Source of the DNA: Sulfurovum sp. FS08-3
GTDB taxonomy: Bacteria; Campylobacterota; Campylobacteria; Campylobacterales; Sulfurovaceae
Assembly: GCA_000830175.1 (NCBI GenBank)
Contig: JQIS01000004.1
Span: 1-42,757, forward strand
Reading direction: 5' to 3'
DNA length: 42,757 bases
The position numbers were made by a program, and so were the translations under genes. Shown piece after piece: positions 13,678 to 22,622 of the stretch (the first letter of the stretch is position 1; each line of letters opens with the position of its first letter). The notes beneath the pieces are model-generated. The model was not told where the DNA came from and ran no database searches. It saw nothing but the letters and a program-made list of their open reading frames with translations.

Positions 13678-15687
13678 ATGTCAGCTGTAATTTTCTCAAC
13701 TTGGAGGGGTGAGTTTATCGACAACCGTGGTAAATCGCCCGATGAGTCGAGTGAATCAGGATTTAAACTACCGCAAAATTACCACGGAGATGTAACCTCT
13801 AAGGCATTTATCGGATGGGATGGTGTTGCAATCTTTCAAGAAGATGTGGATGCTTTGCGTTTAGCTACCGAGTATGCCGCACAATATCAAGTCTATTCCG
13901 AGGCGTGCGGACGTTGTGCTCCTGGGCGATGGGGCGGTAGGATACTCTACGATTTACTTGACAAGATAGCCAGAGGTGAGGGTTCTTATGCCGATACGGA
14001 TCATCTCAAAGAGGTAAGCCAAACGATGATGCTTACTTCCAAATGCGAGATTGGTCGCACCGTGCCTAAGCCTATTTTGGATCTTATGGAGCATTATTGG
14101 GAGCAATTTCGTGATGCTATAGAGCATCAAAAGCCCTCTAAGCACTATCATGATGATATTAAATACATTGCCAAAGTCACCGCACCTTGTACCGATATGT
14201 GTCCTGCGTTGGTGGATATTCCCGCTTACATCGAAGGGGTAAGGGATATGCAATTTGGTGACTCATTGGTAGCGACACGCCAAACCATGCCACTAGCCCA
14301 TACGTGCGGACGTGTTTGTCCTCATCCTTGTGAAGATGCGTGTCGTCGTGCCAATTTGGACGAGCCTATCTCTATTATGGAGCTTAAGCGTTTGGGTGCT
14401 GATTATGAAACCGACCACGCTTTGCCATGGCAACATCCTCATCCCCCTAAGCCTTTACGCAACGATGGCAAAAAAGTAGCTATTATCGGTGCGGGTCCTG
14501 CGGGTCTTAGCGCGGCGTACTATTTGGCGTTGGAGGGTATCAAGGTAGATATTTTTGAAGAGTTGCCTGTAAATGGTGGTGAAGTAGCCGTGGGTGTACC
14601 GCAATATCGTATGCCCATAGAGAAGTACCAAAAAGATATTGATTTGGTATTGGAACTTGAAGCGGTTGATATTTACAACAACCATCGTGTCGATGCTGAG
14701 CGTCTCAAAGAGATAGAAGAGGAGTACGATGCTACGCTTTTGGCGTTTGGTGCAAGACTCTCCAAAGCGGTTCGAGCCAAAAATGAACGAGCCGATATGC
14801 AGGGCTATTGGGGTGCTATTGCCATGCTTGATAAGGTGAACTTATGGAGCAAATACGGCATTGGCTCACCTGCGAGTAATGAACTCAAAGATAAAACCGT
14901 TGTGTGCGTCGGGGGAGGATTTACCTCTATGGACGTGGTGCGATGTTCGGTTCGAGAGGGAGCCAAAAAGGTGATTATGCTCTATCGACGTGATGAGAAG
15001 ACGATTATTCAAAACACGACCTATGAAGAGTATCATGAGGCGGTTGAAGAGGGTGTTGAGTTTATTTTTCACTCGGCTATCGAAGAGATTTTTGATGAAA
15101 ACAATCAACTCAAAAAGCTTTTGGTTAATAGATTTGAGCTTATGCCTGACCCCGAAGGTGGACGACCTCAATTGGTTAAAGTTGAAGGGGGAGATTTTGA
15201 GATAGAGTGCGATTATCTTATTCCTGCCGTTTCACAAGCCCTCGATACGCATATACTGCCCAAAGAGTGGGGGTTGGCAATGACCTCATGGGACTCTATC
15301 CAAACCAACGGCAAAGATTATATGACTTCACGTCCAGGATTGTTTGCAGCGGGGGATTGTGAGTATGGACCCATGACTATTGTCAATGCGGTAGGTCAAG
15401 CCAAACGAGCAGCATCGGTCATTAGTCGATACATCTATGATGGCAAAGTAACGCTTCTTGACGATGAGATTATGGAAGATCATCTCGCACGACTCAAAGT
15501 CTATAACAAAGATGAAAAAGTAACGGGTTGGATGCCAGGGTTGCCTAGAATGGTGAGTGAAAAGCTAAGCGTCCAAGAGCGAATCGACAACAATCGAGAG
15601 GTGAATTTGGGCTTCACGGGAGAAGAGGCGTTGAGCGAAGCCCAACGGTGTATGCGATGTTATTATATCTCAATGGTGGCGGTGTAG
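13678..15687 (+). CDS. NuoF-type Fe-S domain fused to a GltD-like FAD/NAD(P) oxidoreductase
   Basis: This 669-residue protein replaces NuoF. Residues about 55-150 match the C-terminal Fe-S domain of NuoF (SEACGRCAPGRWGG and later SKCEIGRTVPKP), but the third cluster cysteine is Gly83, leaving Cys77, Cys80 and Cys123. The FMN/NADH-binding Rossmann part of NuoF is missing. From residue 165 it is a GltD/NfnB-like protein: cysteine motifs CTDMCP (171-175) and HTCGRVCPHPCEDAC (209-222), FAD site IIGAGPAGLSAA (269-280), NAD(P) site VGGGFTSMD (411-419) followed by YRR (436-438), and a final FAD motif LFAAGDCEYGP. A C-terminal AQRCMRC adds two cysteines. It is likely the electron-input subunit, taking electrons from NAD(P)H or another carrier into the NuoG proteins. 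It abuts its neighbours within one base. Confidence 0.88.
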   Translation: MSAVIFSTWRGEFIDNRGKSPDESSESGFKLPQNYHGDVTSKAFIGWDGVAIFQEDVDALRLATEYAAQYQVYSEACGRCAPGRWGGRILYDLLDKIARGEGSYADTDHLKEVSQTMMLTSKCEIGRTVPKPILDLMEHYWEQFRDAIEHQKPSKHYHDDIKYIAKVTAPCTDMCPALVDIPAYIEGVRDMQFGDSLVATRQTMPLAHTCGRVCPHPCEDACRRANLDEPISIMELKRLGADYETDHALPWQHPHPPKPLRNDGKKVAIIGAGPAGLSAAYYLALEGIKVDIFEELPVNGGEVAVGVPQYRMPIEKYQKDIDLVLELEAVDIYNNHRVDAERLKEIEEEYDATLLAFGARLSKAVRAKNERADMQGYWGAIAMLDKVNLWSKYGIGSPASNELKDKTVVCVGGGFTSMDVVRCSVREGAKKVIMLYRRDEKTIIQNTTYEEYHEAVEEGVEFIFHSAIEEIFDENNQLKKLLVNRFELMPDPEGGRPQLVKVEGGDFEIECDYLIPAVSQALDTHILPKEWGLAMTSWDSIQTNGKDYMTSRPGLFAAGDCEYGPMTIVNAVGQAKRAASVISRYIYDGKVTLLDDEIMEDHLARLKVYNKDEKVTGWMPGLPRMVSEKLSVQERIDNNREVNLGFTGEEALSEAQRCMRCYYISMVAV

Positions 15688-15688
15688 T

Positions 15689-17938
15689 ATGAGCAAAGAT
15701 AAAGAGATTAAAATGATTACAGTGACCATTGATGGCAAAGTGTGTCAAGCTCCTTATGGGAAAACAATTTTGCAAATAGCACGAGAGAACGGTATCTATA
15801 TCCCTACGATGTGCTATTTGACCAAAGTTAAGCCTATTGCTTCGTGTCGTATGTGCGTAGTAGAGATTGAAGGAGTCGAGGGGATGATACTCTCGTGTCA
15901 AGAGGTAGCAACTGAAGGTATTCATGTCACAACCAACACCCCACAACTCTATACACAACGTCAAAACATCATGAAACTCTACGATGTCAATCATCCTTTG
16001 GAGTGCGGTGTATGCGACAAAAGCGGCGAGTGCGATTTGCAAAACAAAACATTAGAGTTTAACGTCGCTACGCAAAACTTCACCACACGAGAACCCCATC
16101 GAACCGTAGAGAATTGGGGCTTTATCTCCTATGACCCTGCTTTGTGCATTATGTGCGAGAAGTGTGTGCATGTTTGCAATGAGATAGTAGGCGATGAGAG
16201 CTTAGCCATTTCGGTGGGTGGATACAAATCGACGATTGTAAACAAAAACCTTGAAGATGGATGTCATGAGTGCGGTGAGTGTATGTCGGTGTGTCCTGTA
16301 GGAGCATTGGTAAGTACGCACTTTAAATACAGCTCCAACGCATGGGAACTTACCAAGATTCCAGCTGCTTGTTCGCATTGCAGCAGCGGTTGCGAACTTA
16401 GCTACGAAGTCAAGCAAGATAAGATTTATCGTGTAACCAACAACTATGAGTTTAGTTCACTCTGTGGGGCAGGGCGTTTTGGTTACGATTTTGAAAATCG
16501 CACCAATGGCAAAGATGAGATTGATTTTAATAATGCATTGGATGCCTTTGCAAAAGCCGATACGATTCGATTTAGTGCTACGATTAGCAACGAAGAGGCT
16601 TTAATTTTGCAAAGATTAAAAGAAGCCAAAGGTTACAAGCTAGTGTGCGATGAAGCCAAAGGGTATCAAGATTTTCTTAAAGCCTATTCAAGCATCAGTG
16701 GCAAATCGCTCTACAGCGGAGATTTGGCAACCATCAAAAGCTCCAAGGTGATTGTAGTCTTTGGAAGTATGGTTGATAGCGATAACCCGATGGTGAAGTA
16801 CGCTATCTCAACGGCTAGTAAACAACATCGTGCGCGTGTGATCTATGTGCACCCTATTGAAGATGCAAACCTCTCCAATATTGTGACGCAATACATCAAA
16901 TACGAAGTGGGTAGCGAAGAGGGAGTAGCGGCACTGTTGGCTCATGCTTTGGTTGATAGAGACAATCTTGATGAAGATACCAAAGCATTTTTGGACAATT
17001 TGGATATAGGCAATCTAAGTGCTGAGAGCAATGTGGGCGAGGAGGAGATTGATGCGTTGGTTCAATCTCTAGGCAAAAGAAAAGATTTTACTTTGGTGGT
17101 GGGTGCAGACCTCTATAGCCATCCAAGGGTAGAAAATATTGCAAAACTTATTGCATTGATTGAGAAATACACCTCTTTTGATACAGTAGCTATTCCACCT
17201 GCGACCAATGCTTTGGGTGTTGCACTGATTTGCGAACTCGACAATCAAGTAGGCGAATATACGATAGGATACAATAGCCGTGGTGATTTTACGTTGAGTG
17301 CTTTGGGGGAGGGGGATTTGGATATGCCCTCACTCAATCAACAAGAGGGAACCTTTACAACCATTAATAAACAAGTCGTTCCTACAAACGTAGCATTGGA
17401 GTACAAGGGTTATATTCTCAATGATATAGCTTCGGCGTTGGGCGTAAAGAAACAATATACCATTGATTATACGCAAGAGTTACCTATTGACAAAGGGTAT
17501 CAAGGCGTTGCTTTTGATGATTTGAAGATAGATTTTGGTATCAACGGTGAAGATTTGCGAGGCTATAGACTCCAAACACACGGTGTAGATAGCAACAGTA
17601 TGCTAGAAGAGATTGCTCCCTTGCCAACCTATGATGGATTGGTACTCTATCGAGCCAATTCAATCAATCAATTTTCGCCTTTTACCCACAAAGCAAAAGA
17701 GCTTCAATCGCAAGAGTTTCTTAAAGGCTCCAATCAATTTGCACTTGCAGCAAAGATAAGCGATGGAGATGAGGTGAAATTTGAGCTTGATGGCATAAAA
17801 TACACAAGAGTGTTTAAGATTGATACATCAATGAAAGGTACAGTAGCAATTAATCCAACAAATGATAAAGGATTAAGTAGTACTTTGGTATCCTCTTATA
17901 GATACGCTAAATTAATCCTTGATGTTCAAAACAAATAA
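15689..17938 (+). CDS. nuoG: NADH-quinone oxidoreductase subunit G, first copy
   Basis: NuoG carries the Fe-S chain of the peripheral arm. This 749-residue copy has a ferredoxin-like [2Fe-2S] site (Cys42, Cys53, Cys56, Cys70), the His/Cys cluster N5 motif (His102, Cys106, Cys109, Cys115), two full CxxCxxCxxxC motifs (Cys153-163 and Cys192-202), and an N7-type site (Cys228, Cys231, Cys235, Cys259). Ordinary NuoG has only four cysteines in the double-motif region, so here two [4Fe-4S] clusters are likely, as in hydrogenase-type ferredoxin domains. The rest is a degenerate molybdopterin-oxidoreductase-like domain shorter than in Escherichia coli. The start is 1 base past the previous stop. The next gene is a paralogue, presumably arisen by tandem duplication, and both may sit in one complex. 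Confidence 0.94.
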   Translation: MSKDKEIKMITVTIDGKVCQAPYGKTILQIARENGIYIPTMCYLTKVKPIASCRMCVVEIEGVEGMILSCQEVATEGIHVTTNTPQLYTQRQNIMKLYDVNHPLECGVCDKSGECDLQNKTLEFNVATQNFTTREPHRTVENWGFISYDPALCIMCEKCVHVCNEIVGDESLAISVGGYKSTIVNKNLEDGCHECGECMSVCPVGALVSTHFKYSSNAWELTKIPAACSHCSSGCELSYEVKQDKIYRVTNNYEFSSLCGAGRFGYDFENRTNGKDEIDFNNALDAFAKADTIRFSATISNEEALILQRLKEAKGYKLVCDEAKGYQDFLKAYSSISGKSLYSGDLATIKSSKVIVVFGSMVDSDNPMVKYAISTASKQHRARVIYVHPIEDANLSNIVTQYIKYEVGSEEGVAALLAHALVDRDNLDEDTKAFLDNLDIGNLSAESNVGEEEIDALVQSLGKRKDFTLVVGADLYSHPRVENIAKLIALIEKYTSFDTVAIPPATNALGVALICELDNQVGEYTIGYNSRGDFTLSALGEGDLDMPSLNQQEGTFTTINKQVVPTNVALEYKGYILNDIASALGVKKQYTIDYTQELPIDKGYQGVAFDDLKIDFGINGEDLRGYRLQTHGVDSNSMLEEIAPLPTYDGLVLYRANSINQFSPFTHKAKELQSQEFLKGSNQFALAAKISDGDEVKFELDGIKYTRVFKIDTSMKGTVAINPTNDKGLSSTLVSSYRYAKLILDVQNK

Positions 17939-17952
17939 GATGAGTGGTAAAT

Positions 17953-20418
17953 ATGAGTAGCAATGAAATTACAGTAAAAATTGACGGTAAAGAGTGCAAG
18001 AGCGTAGAGGGAGAGTATATCCTCAATGTCGCTCGTGCAAATGATATATTTATACCTGCGATTTGTTATTTAACACGATGTTCTCCGACTCTTGCTTGTC
18101 GCATCTGCCTTGTCGAAGCAGACGGTAAACGAGTCTATGCATGCAATGCAAAAGTCAAAGATGGCATGGAGGTCACAGTAACAAACGAAGAGATACTTCA
18201 AGAACGACGAGCTATTATGGAGGTTTATGATGTCAATCACCCTCTACAATGCGGTGTTTGTGATCAAAGCGGTGAGTGTGAGTTGCAAAACTACACGCTT
18301 GAATTAGCCGTCGATTCACAAAGCTATGCCATTCCCGACACCATTCGTCAAAACAAAAACTGGAGCGATGTGCTTCACTACGATGCGGGGCTTTGTATTG
18401 TATGCGAACGTTGCGTGACAGTTTGCAAAGATATGATTGGTGATAGCGCTATCAAAACAGGACCTCGTGGAGGCGAAGCGCTTCCCAAAGATCTCAAAGA
18501 TACCATGCCAAAAGATGCTTATGCGATGTGGAACAAGTTGCAAAAATCCATCATTGTACCGAGCAATGGAACGGATTTTACCGATTGCAGCGATTGCGGA
18601 GAGTGTACAGCCGTTTGTCCTGTGGGTGCTTTGGTAAGTCGAGACTTTGTCTATAAATCCAATGCGTGGGAGCTTAAGCGTATTCCTGCTACGTGTGCAC
18701 ATTGCAGTAGCGGTTGCCAGATTTATTATGAGACCAAACACACCTCCATCTCAGACCCAACGGAAAAAATCTATCGTGTTACCAATGAGTGGAACTATGT
18801 ATCGCTTTGTGGAGCAGGGCGTTTTGGATACGATTTTGAAAACAGAGTCCAAGGCAAAGATGAAGAGGCATTTGCACTAGCCATTAAGGCATTTGAAACA
18901 GCCCAAAGCATCAAATTCAACTCCGCAATTACCAACGAAGAGGCATTTATGCTCCAACGTCTTAAGGAGAAGTTGGGTGTTAAGCTTATCAATCATGATG
19001 CTAAAGCTTTCAAAGATTTCCTCACTTCCTACGCCAAAGCAAGTGGAAAAGGACTCTATGGTGGCGATCTCAAAGAGGTCATGAAGAGCGATTTTGTTAT
19101 TAGCGTAGGGGCATCTTTGCGAAACGACAACCCCAATGCAAGGTACGCTTTTAACCACGTCCAAAAGATGAACAAAGGAGCAGGACTCTACTTTCATCCC
19201 GTTGGTGATACGTTGGTTTCTACTTTTGGGAAGAGCGTTGAGATTTTTACGCACCAAGTAGGTCAAGAGGAGTTGGCACTCTATTTGATACTTGATCTTT
19301 TTGCAGACAAAGAGAGACTTGATGATGAAATCAAAGAGTATCTAGCCTCTTTCCACCGACATGAAAAACGTATCATCAAAGAGAAAATCATGGAAGAGGT
19401 AAGCCAAAGCGTCACCGACAAAGAGACAGGTGAGACCAAAGAGGTAATCAAAAAAGTCCCTAAAACAATCGAAAAAGAGATTGAAGTTGAAGTCAATGGA
19501 TTGGTTGAGATGCTAGGTGGCAACGATGCATTCTATGAAAACTTTGAAAAGATGAAAAGCAAAAAAGAGAGTTTCTCACTTATCATTGGAGAAGATCTCT
19601 ACTACCATCCTCATTTACACAACCTTTCACGATTGGTAGCTCTCATAGAAGAGGTTTGTGGTATGACCCTTGTGATGATACCGCCACGAACCAACTCACT
19701 AGGCGTTGCTATGATTTGTGATTTGGATGAAGAGGAGAGCGGATACGTCATTGGTTACAACGAACACGGACACTTCCGTTTGGGTTCACGAGGATTTAGT
19801 AAGCTTGATATTCCCGCACTCAATCAACAAGAGGGAACGTTTACCAATATCAACAAGCGAGTCGTACCCACCAACGCAGCACTTGATTATCATGGATATG
19901 AACTCAATGATATATTGAATGCTTTGGGTATCGGAATGCGTCAAACGATTGATTTTACTCCCCAATTGGGTAGGATTGAGGGATTCAAAAGTCAAAATTT
20001 CGACGATTTACCCAATGGCTATACCAATGCAGGAGAGGAGCTACGAGGCTACGCTCTTGAAGTGGTTGAGGTAAACAAAGAGGAGATAAAAGTCGTTAAG
20101 TTTAATGAGAGCATTGTGATAAACGAGGGCGAAATTGCTTATCGATGCAATCCTCAGCGACAATTTAATGATTTTACAGATCGTTCATCGCAAATCAATG
20201 AGGAGTTTGGGGCTTATGTAAGTCCAAACAAAGCCAAAGAGTTGGGTGAAGAGATTGAGGTGATTTTTGAGCAAGGGCAATCTTTCAAACTCAAGGTGAT
20301 TGTGGATGATAGAATGCAAGGGGATATTATCGCTATTCCAGATTATAAGAGCTATCAAAATGTCTATGGTGTCTTTGGTAGAGATCGATACAAAAAAGTA
20401 ACAATTAAAAAGGTGTAA
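17953..20418 (+). CDS. nuoG: NADH-quinone oxidoreductase subunit G, second copy
   Basis: This is a second, divergent NuoG of 821 residues from the ATG at 17953; an in-frame GTG at 17944 would add three residues and neither has a strong ribosome binding site. It keeps every metal site of the first copy: Cys38, Cys49, Cys52, Cys64; His96, Cys100, Cys103, Cys109; Cys148-158 and Cys212-222; and Cys248, Cys251, Cys255, Cys286. Shared segments such as SNAWEL, CAHCSSGC/CSHCSSGC, LCGAGRFGYDFENR and LNQQEGTFT show common ancestry. It differs by an insertion near residue 172-208 between the two cluster motifs and by a strongly charged Lys/Glu insertion (encoded at about 19359-19500). Two nuoG genes in one operon are known in some Campylobacterota; how the copies share the electron path is not known to me. 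Confidence 0.94.
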   Translation: MSSNEITVKIDGKECKSVEGEYILNVARANDIFIPAICYLTRCSPTLACRICLVEADGKRVYACNAKVKDGMEVTVTNEEILQERRAIMEVYDVNHPLQCGVCDQSGECELQNYTLELAVDSQSYAIPDTIRQNKNWSDVLHYDAGLCIVCERCVTVCKDMIGDSAIKTGPRGGEALPKDLKDTMPKDAYAMWNKLQKSIIVPSNGTDFTDCSDCGECTAVCPVGALVSRDFVYKSNAWELKRIPATCAHCSSGCQIYYETKHTSISDPTEKIYRVTNEWNYVSLCGAGRFGYDFENRVQGKDEEAFALAIKAFETAQSIKFNSAITNEEAFMLQRLKEKLGVKLINHDAKAFKDFLTSYAKASGKGLYGGDLKEVMKSDFVISVGASLRNDNPNARYAFNHVQKMNKGAGLYFHPVGDTLVSTFGKSVEIFTHQVGQEELALYLILDLFADKERLDDEIKEYLASFHRHEKRIIKEKIMEEVSQSVTDKETGETKEVIKKVPKTIEKEIEVEVNGLVEMLGGNDAFYENFEKMKSKKESFSLIIGEDLYYHPHLHNLSRLVALIEEVCGMTLVMIPPRTNSLGVAMICDLDEEESGYVIGYNEHGHFRLGSRGFSKLDIPALNQQEGTFTNINKRVVPTNAALDYHGYELNDILNALGIGMRQTIDFTPQLGRIEGFKSQNFDDLPNGYTNAGEELRGYALEVVEVNKEEIKVVKFNESIVINEGEIAYRCNPQRQFNDFTDRSSQINEEFGAYVSPNKAKELGEEIEVIFEQGQSFKLKVIVDDRMQGDIIAIPDYKSYQNVYGVFGRDRYKKVTIKKV

Positions 20419-20421
20419 GAT

Positions 20422-21408
20422 ATGGATGCATTGATTATAGAAACCGTTGTCAAAGCGATAGTGGTACTCCTTGTGATTTCGGCACTTGCGGGGTTTGGTA
20501 CCTACTTGGAGAGAAAAGTACTTGCATTTATGCAACGACGATTAGGACCTATGCACGTAGGTCCTTTTGGATTATTACAGATTTTGGCCGATGGTATCAA
20601 GCTCTTTACCAAAGAGGATATTGTCCCTCAGCACGCCAATCGATTAATTTTTATGGTAGCTCCTGCTATTACGGCAGCAACAGCATTTATTGCTCTTGCA
20701 GCAATCCCACTCTTCCCTGAGTTTACAATTTTTGGATACACGATTCGTCCCATTATTGCCGATTTGAATGTGGGTATTTTGTTTGTATTGGGTGCTATGG
20801 CTTCAGGACTCTACGGACCGCTTCTTGCGGGTATGGCACAAGCCAACAAATGGGGAATTATTGGTTCGGCTCGTACGGCTATTCTCTTTTTGAGTTATGA
20901 GGTGGTAACGGGACTTTCCATTTTGGCTCCTATTATGATAGTAGGTTCGCTTTCGCTTATTGATTTTAACAATGCTCAAGCAGGAGGAGTAAGCGATTGG
21001 ATGGTGTGGAAACAACCTGTTGCGTTTGTACTCTTTTTAATTGCAGGATTTGCAGAGACTAACCGAACGCCGTTTGACTTACTAGAACATGAAGCCGAAG
21101 TTATCTCAGGATACGCTACGGAATACAGCGGTATGCGATGGGGTATGTTCTTCATTGGAGAGTATGCCAACATGATTACAGTCGCCTTTTTAGCCTCTTT
21201 GGTTTTCTTTGGTGGATTTAACCCTATTGGATTTATCCCTGGATTTTTGGCAATTATTTTGAAAGTATCATTTTTCTTCTTTTTGATGCTATGGGTTAGA
21301 GCTTCGTGGCCACACGTTAGACCCGATCAGTTGATGTGGCTATGTTGGAAAGTGCTTATGCCTATCGCAATATTAAACATCTTAATTACGGGCATAGTAC
21401 TGCTATAG
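20422..21408 (+). CDS. nuoH: NADH-quinone oxidoreductase subunit H
   Basis: NuoH (328 residues) is the membrane subunit at the foot of complex I that lines the quinone entry tunnel and links redox chemistry to proton pumping. About eight hydrophobic helices are visible. Family signatures are TYLERKVLAFMQRRLGPMHVG near the N-terminus (residues 27-47 approximately), the loop LLQILADGIKLFTKE, AETNRTPFDLLEHEAEVISGY and the C-terminal RASWPHVRPDQLMWLCWK. The ATG follows the nuoG stop by 3 bases with AAGG just upstream. Nothing odd is seen, so the membrane arm is of ordinary type although the input end is not. Confidence 0.97.
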   Translation: MDALIIETVVKAIVVLLVISALAGFGTYLERKVLAFMQRRLGPMHVGPFGLLQILADGIKLFTKEDIVPQHANRLIFMVAPAITAATAFIALAAIPLFPEFTIFGYTIRPIIADLNVGILFVLGAMASGLYGPLLAGMAQANKWGIIGSARTAILFLSYEVVTGLSILAPIMIVGSLSLIDFNNAQAGGVSDWMVWKQPVAFVLFLIAGFAETNRTPFDLLEHEAEVISGYATEYSGMRWGMFFIGEYANMITVAFLASLVFFGGFNPIGFIPGFLAIILKVSFFFFLMLWVRASWPHVRPDQLMWLCWKVLMPIAILNILITGIVLL

Positions 21409-21417
21409 GAGGGATAG

Positions 21418-22041
21418 ATGAGTTTAGAAAAATATAAAGATAGAAATATAGGAAATCAAAATTACAAATTGATTGGACATGAAGCTTTTCCTCAAACAAA
21501 TGGAGAGAAGTTTGAGCGAGTCATGAAGCGAATGGTTAAGGGTGAGCTTTTTGTGGGACTTTGGGTGACTGTGCGTACTATGTTTGAAGCACTCTTCAAG
21601 GGTCAAATGCACACCACAAAATACCCCTTTGAGAAGTTGCCTATCTCACCACGCTATCGTGCCATTCATGAGATGCTAAGACTTCTTGAGAGCGGTCACT
21701 ATCGATGCATTGGTTGCGGATTGTGTGAACAAATTTGTATTTCAGATTGTATCAGAATGGATACACGCTACGATGAAAATCAACGCAAAGAGGTGAGTGA
21801 ATACACCATCAACTTTGGTCGATGTATCTTTTGCGGTTATTGTGCCGAAGTGTGTCCAGAGTTGGCTATCGTACATGGTCCACGATACGAGACCTCTTCA
21901 GAGCAAAGAGCAAGTTTCTCGCTTTTTGAGGATATGCTTACTCCTATTGATGCACTTAAGCACCAAAAAGAGTATCCTGGCTTTGGTGCGGTAAGTCCCA
22001 ATGCCGATGAGAATATCAAAAAAACGCCATTAGCGTATTAA
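21418..22041 (+). CDS. nuoI: NADH-quinone oxidoreductase subunit I
   Basis: NuoI (207 residues) is the 2x[4Fe-4S] ferredoxin-like subunit holding clusters N6a and N6b, which relay electrons to N2 in NuoB. Both motifs are complete: Cys97, Cys100, Cys103, Cys107 in RCIGCGLCEQIC, and Cys136, Cys139, Cys142, Cys146 in RCIFCGYCAEVCP. The first motif has Ile instead of the usual Pro after the fourth cysteine, and an additional Cys111 follows. The N-terminal amphipathic region (about 30-62) should lie on the membrane. A GGAGGG ribosome binding site precedes the ATG at 21418. Confidence 0.97.
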   Translation: MSLEKYKDRNIGNQNYKLIGHEAFPQTNGEKFERVMKRMVKGELFVGLWVTVRTMFEALFKGQMHTTKYPFEKLPISPRYRAIHEMLRLLESGHYRCIGCGLCEQICISDCIRMDTRYDENQRKEVSEYTINFGRCIFCGYCAEVCPELAIVHGPRYETSSEQRASFSLFEDMLTPIDALKHQKEYPGFGAVSPNADENIKKTPLAY

Positions 22042-22055
22042 GAGGAGGATTTTTA

Positions 22056-22622
22056 ATGGAACAATTTGCATTTTATCTCTTTTCAGTCCTAACCATAGGA
22101 CTCTTTTTGGTAACGGTTCTAAGCAACAATGTCCTCTATGCGATGACATCATTGGCTGCTGGAATGGTTATCATTTCAGGTTTTTTCTTTATTTTAGGTG
22201 CGGACTTCTTGGGCGTTGTTCAGTTGATAGTCTATGTGGGTGCAGTCATGGCACTCTACTCTTTTGGTATGATGTTTTTCGATGCGACACGTGAAATCAA
22301 AGAGAAAAACAGCAACGCCTATTTGGTATTTTTTCTAGGCGGTATGATTGCATTGCTTTTGGTAGTGATGTTTAGCGCTCCTATTATGGGAGAGGGAATT
22401 GTGGCAATGTATCCATCGCCTGAAGGTGCCAATAATCCACAAGCCGTTGGTTTGGTACTCTTTACCAAATACCTTGTACCCTTTGAGGTTGCTGCTGTCA
22501 TGCTTTTAGTCGCTATGATTGCGGGGATTATTTTGGCAGGTAAAAAGATGGATGATAGCTTAACGACCAAAGATGAAAATCATGAAGAGGAAATGACCTT
22601 TTCATTAAAGGATGTAAGATGA
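22056..22622 (+). CDS. nuoJ: NADH-quinone oxidoreductase subunit J
   Basis: NuoJ (188 residues) is a membrane-arm subunit with five predicted helices, linking NuoH to the antiporter-like subunits. The third helix shows the typical VVQLIVYVGAVMALYSFGMMFF stretch, where the conserved Tyr and Val-Gly-Ala form the flexible pi-bulge helix of complex I. The ATG at 22056 has an AGAGGAGGA ribosome binding site. The stop overlaps the nuoK start by four bases (ATGA), showing coupled translation. The acidic and polar C-terminal tail after residue 165 is cytoplasmic. Confidence 0.95.
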   Translation: MEQFAFYLFSVLTIGLFLVTVLSNNVLYAMTSLAAGMVIISGFFFILGADFLGVVQLIVYVGAVMALYSFGMMFFDATREIKEKNSNAYLVFFLGGMIALLLVVMFSAPIMGEGIVAMYPSPEGANNPQAVGLVLFTKYLVPFEVAAVMLLVAMIAGIILAGKKMDDSLTTKDENHEEEMTFSLKDVR

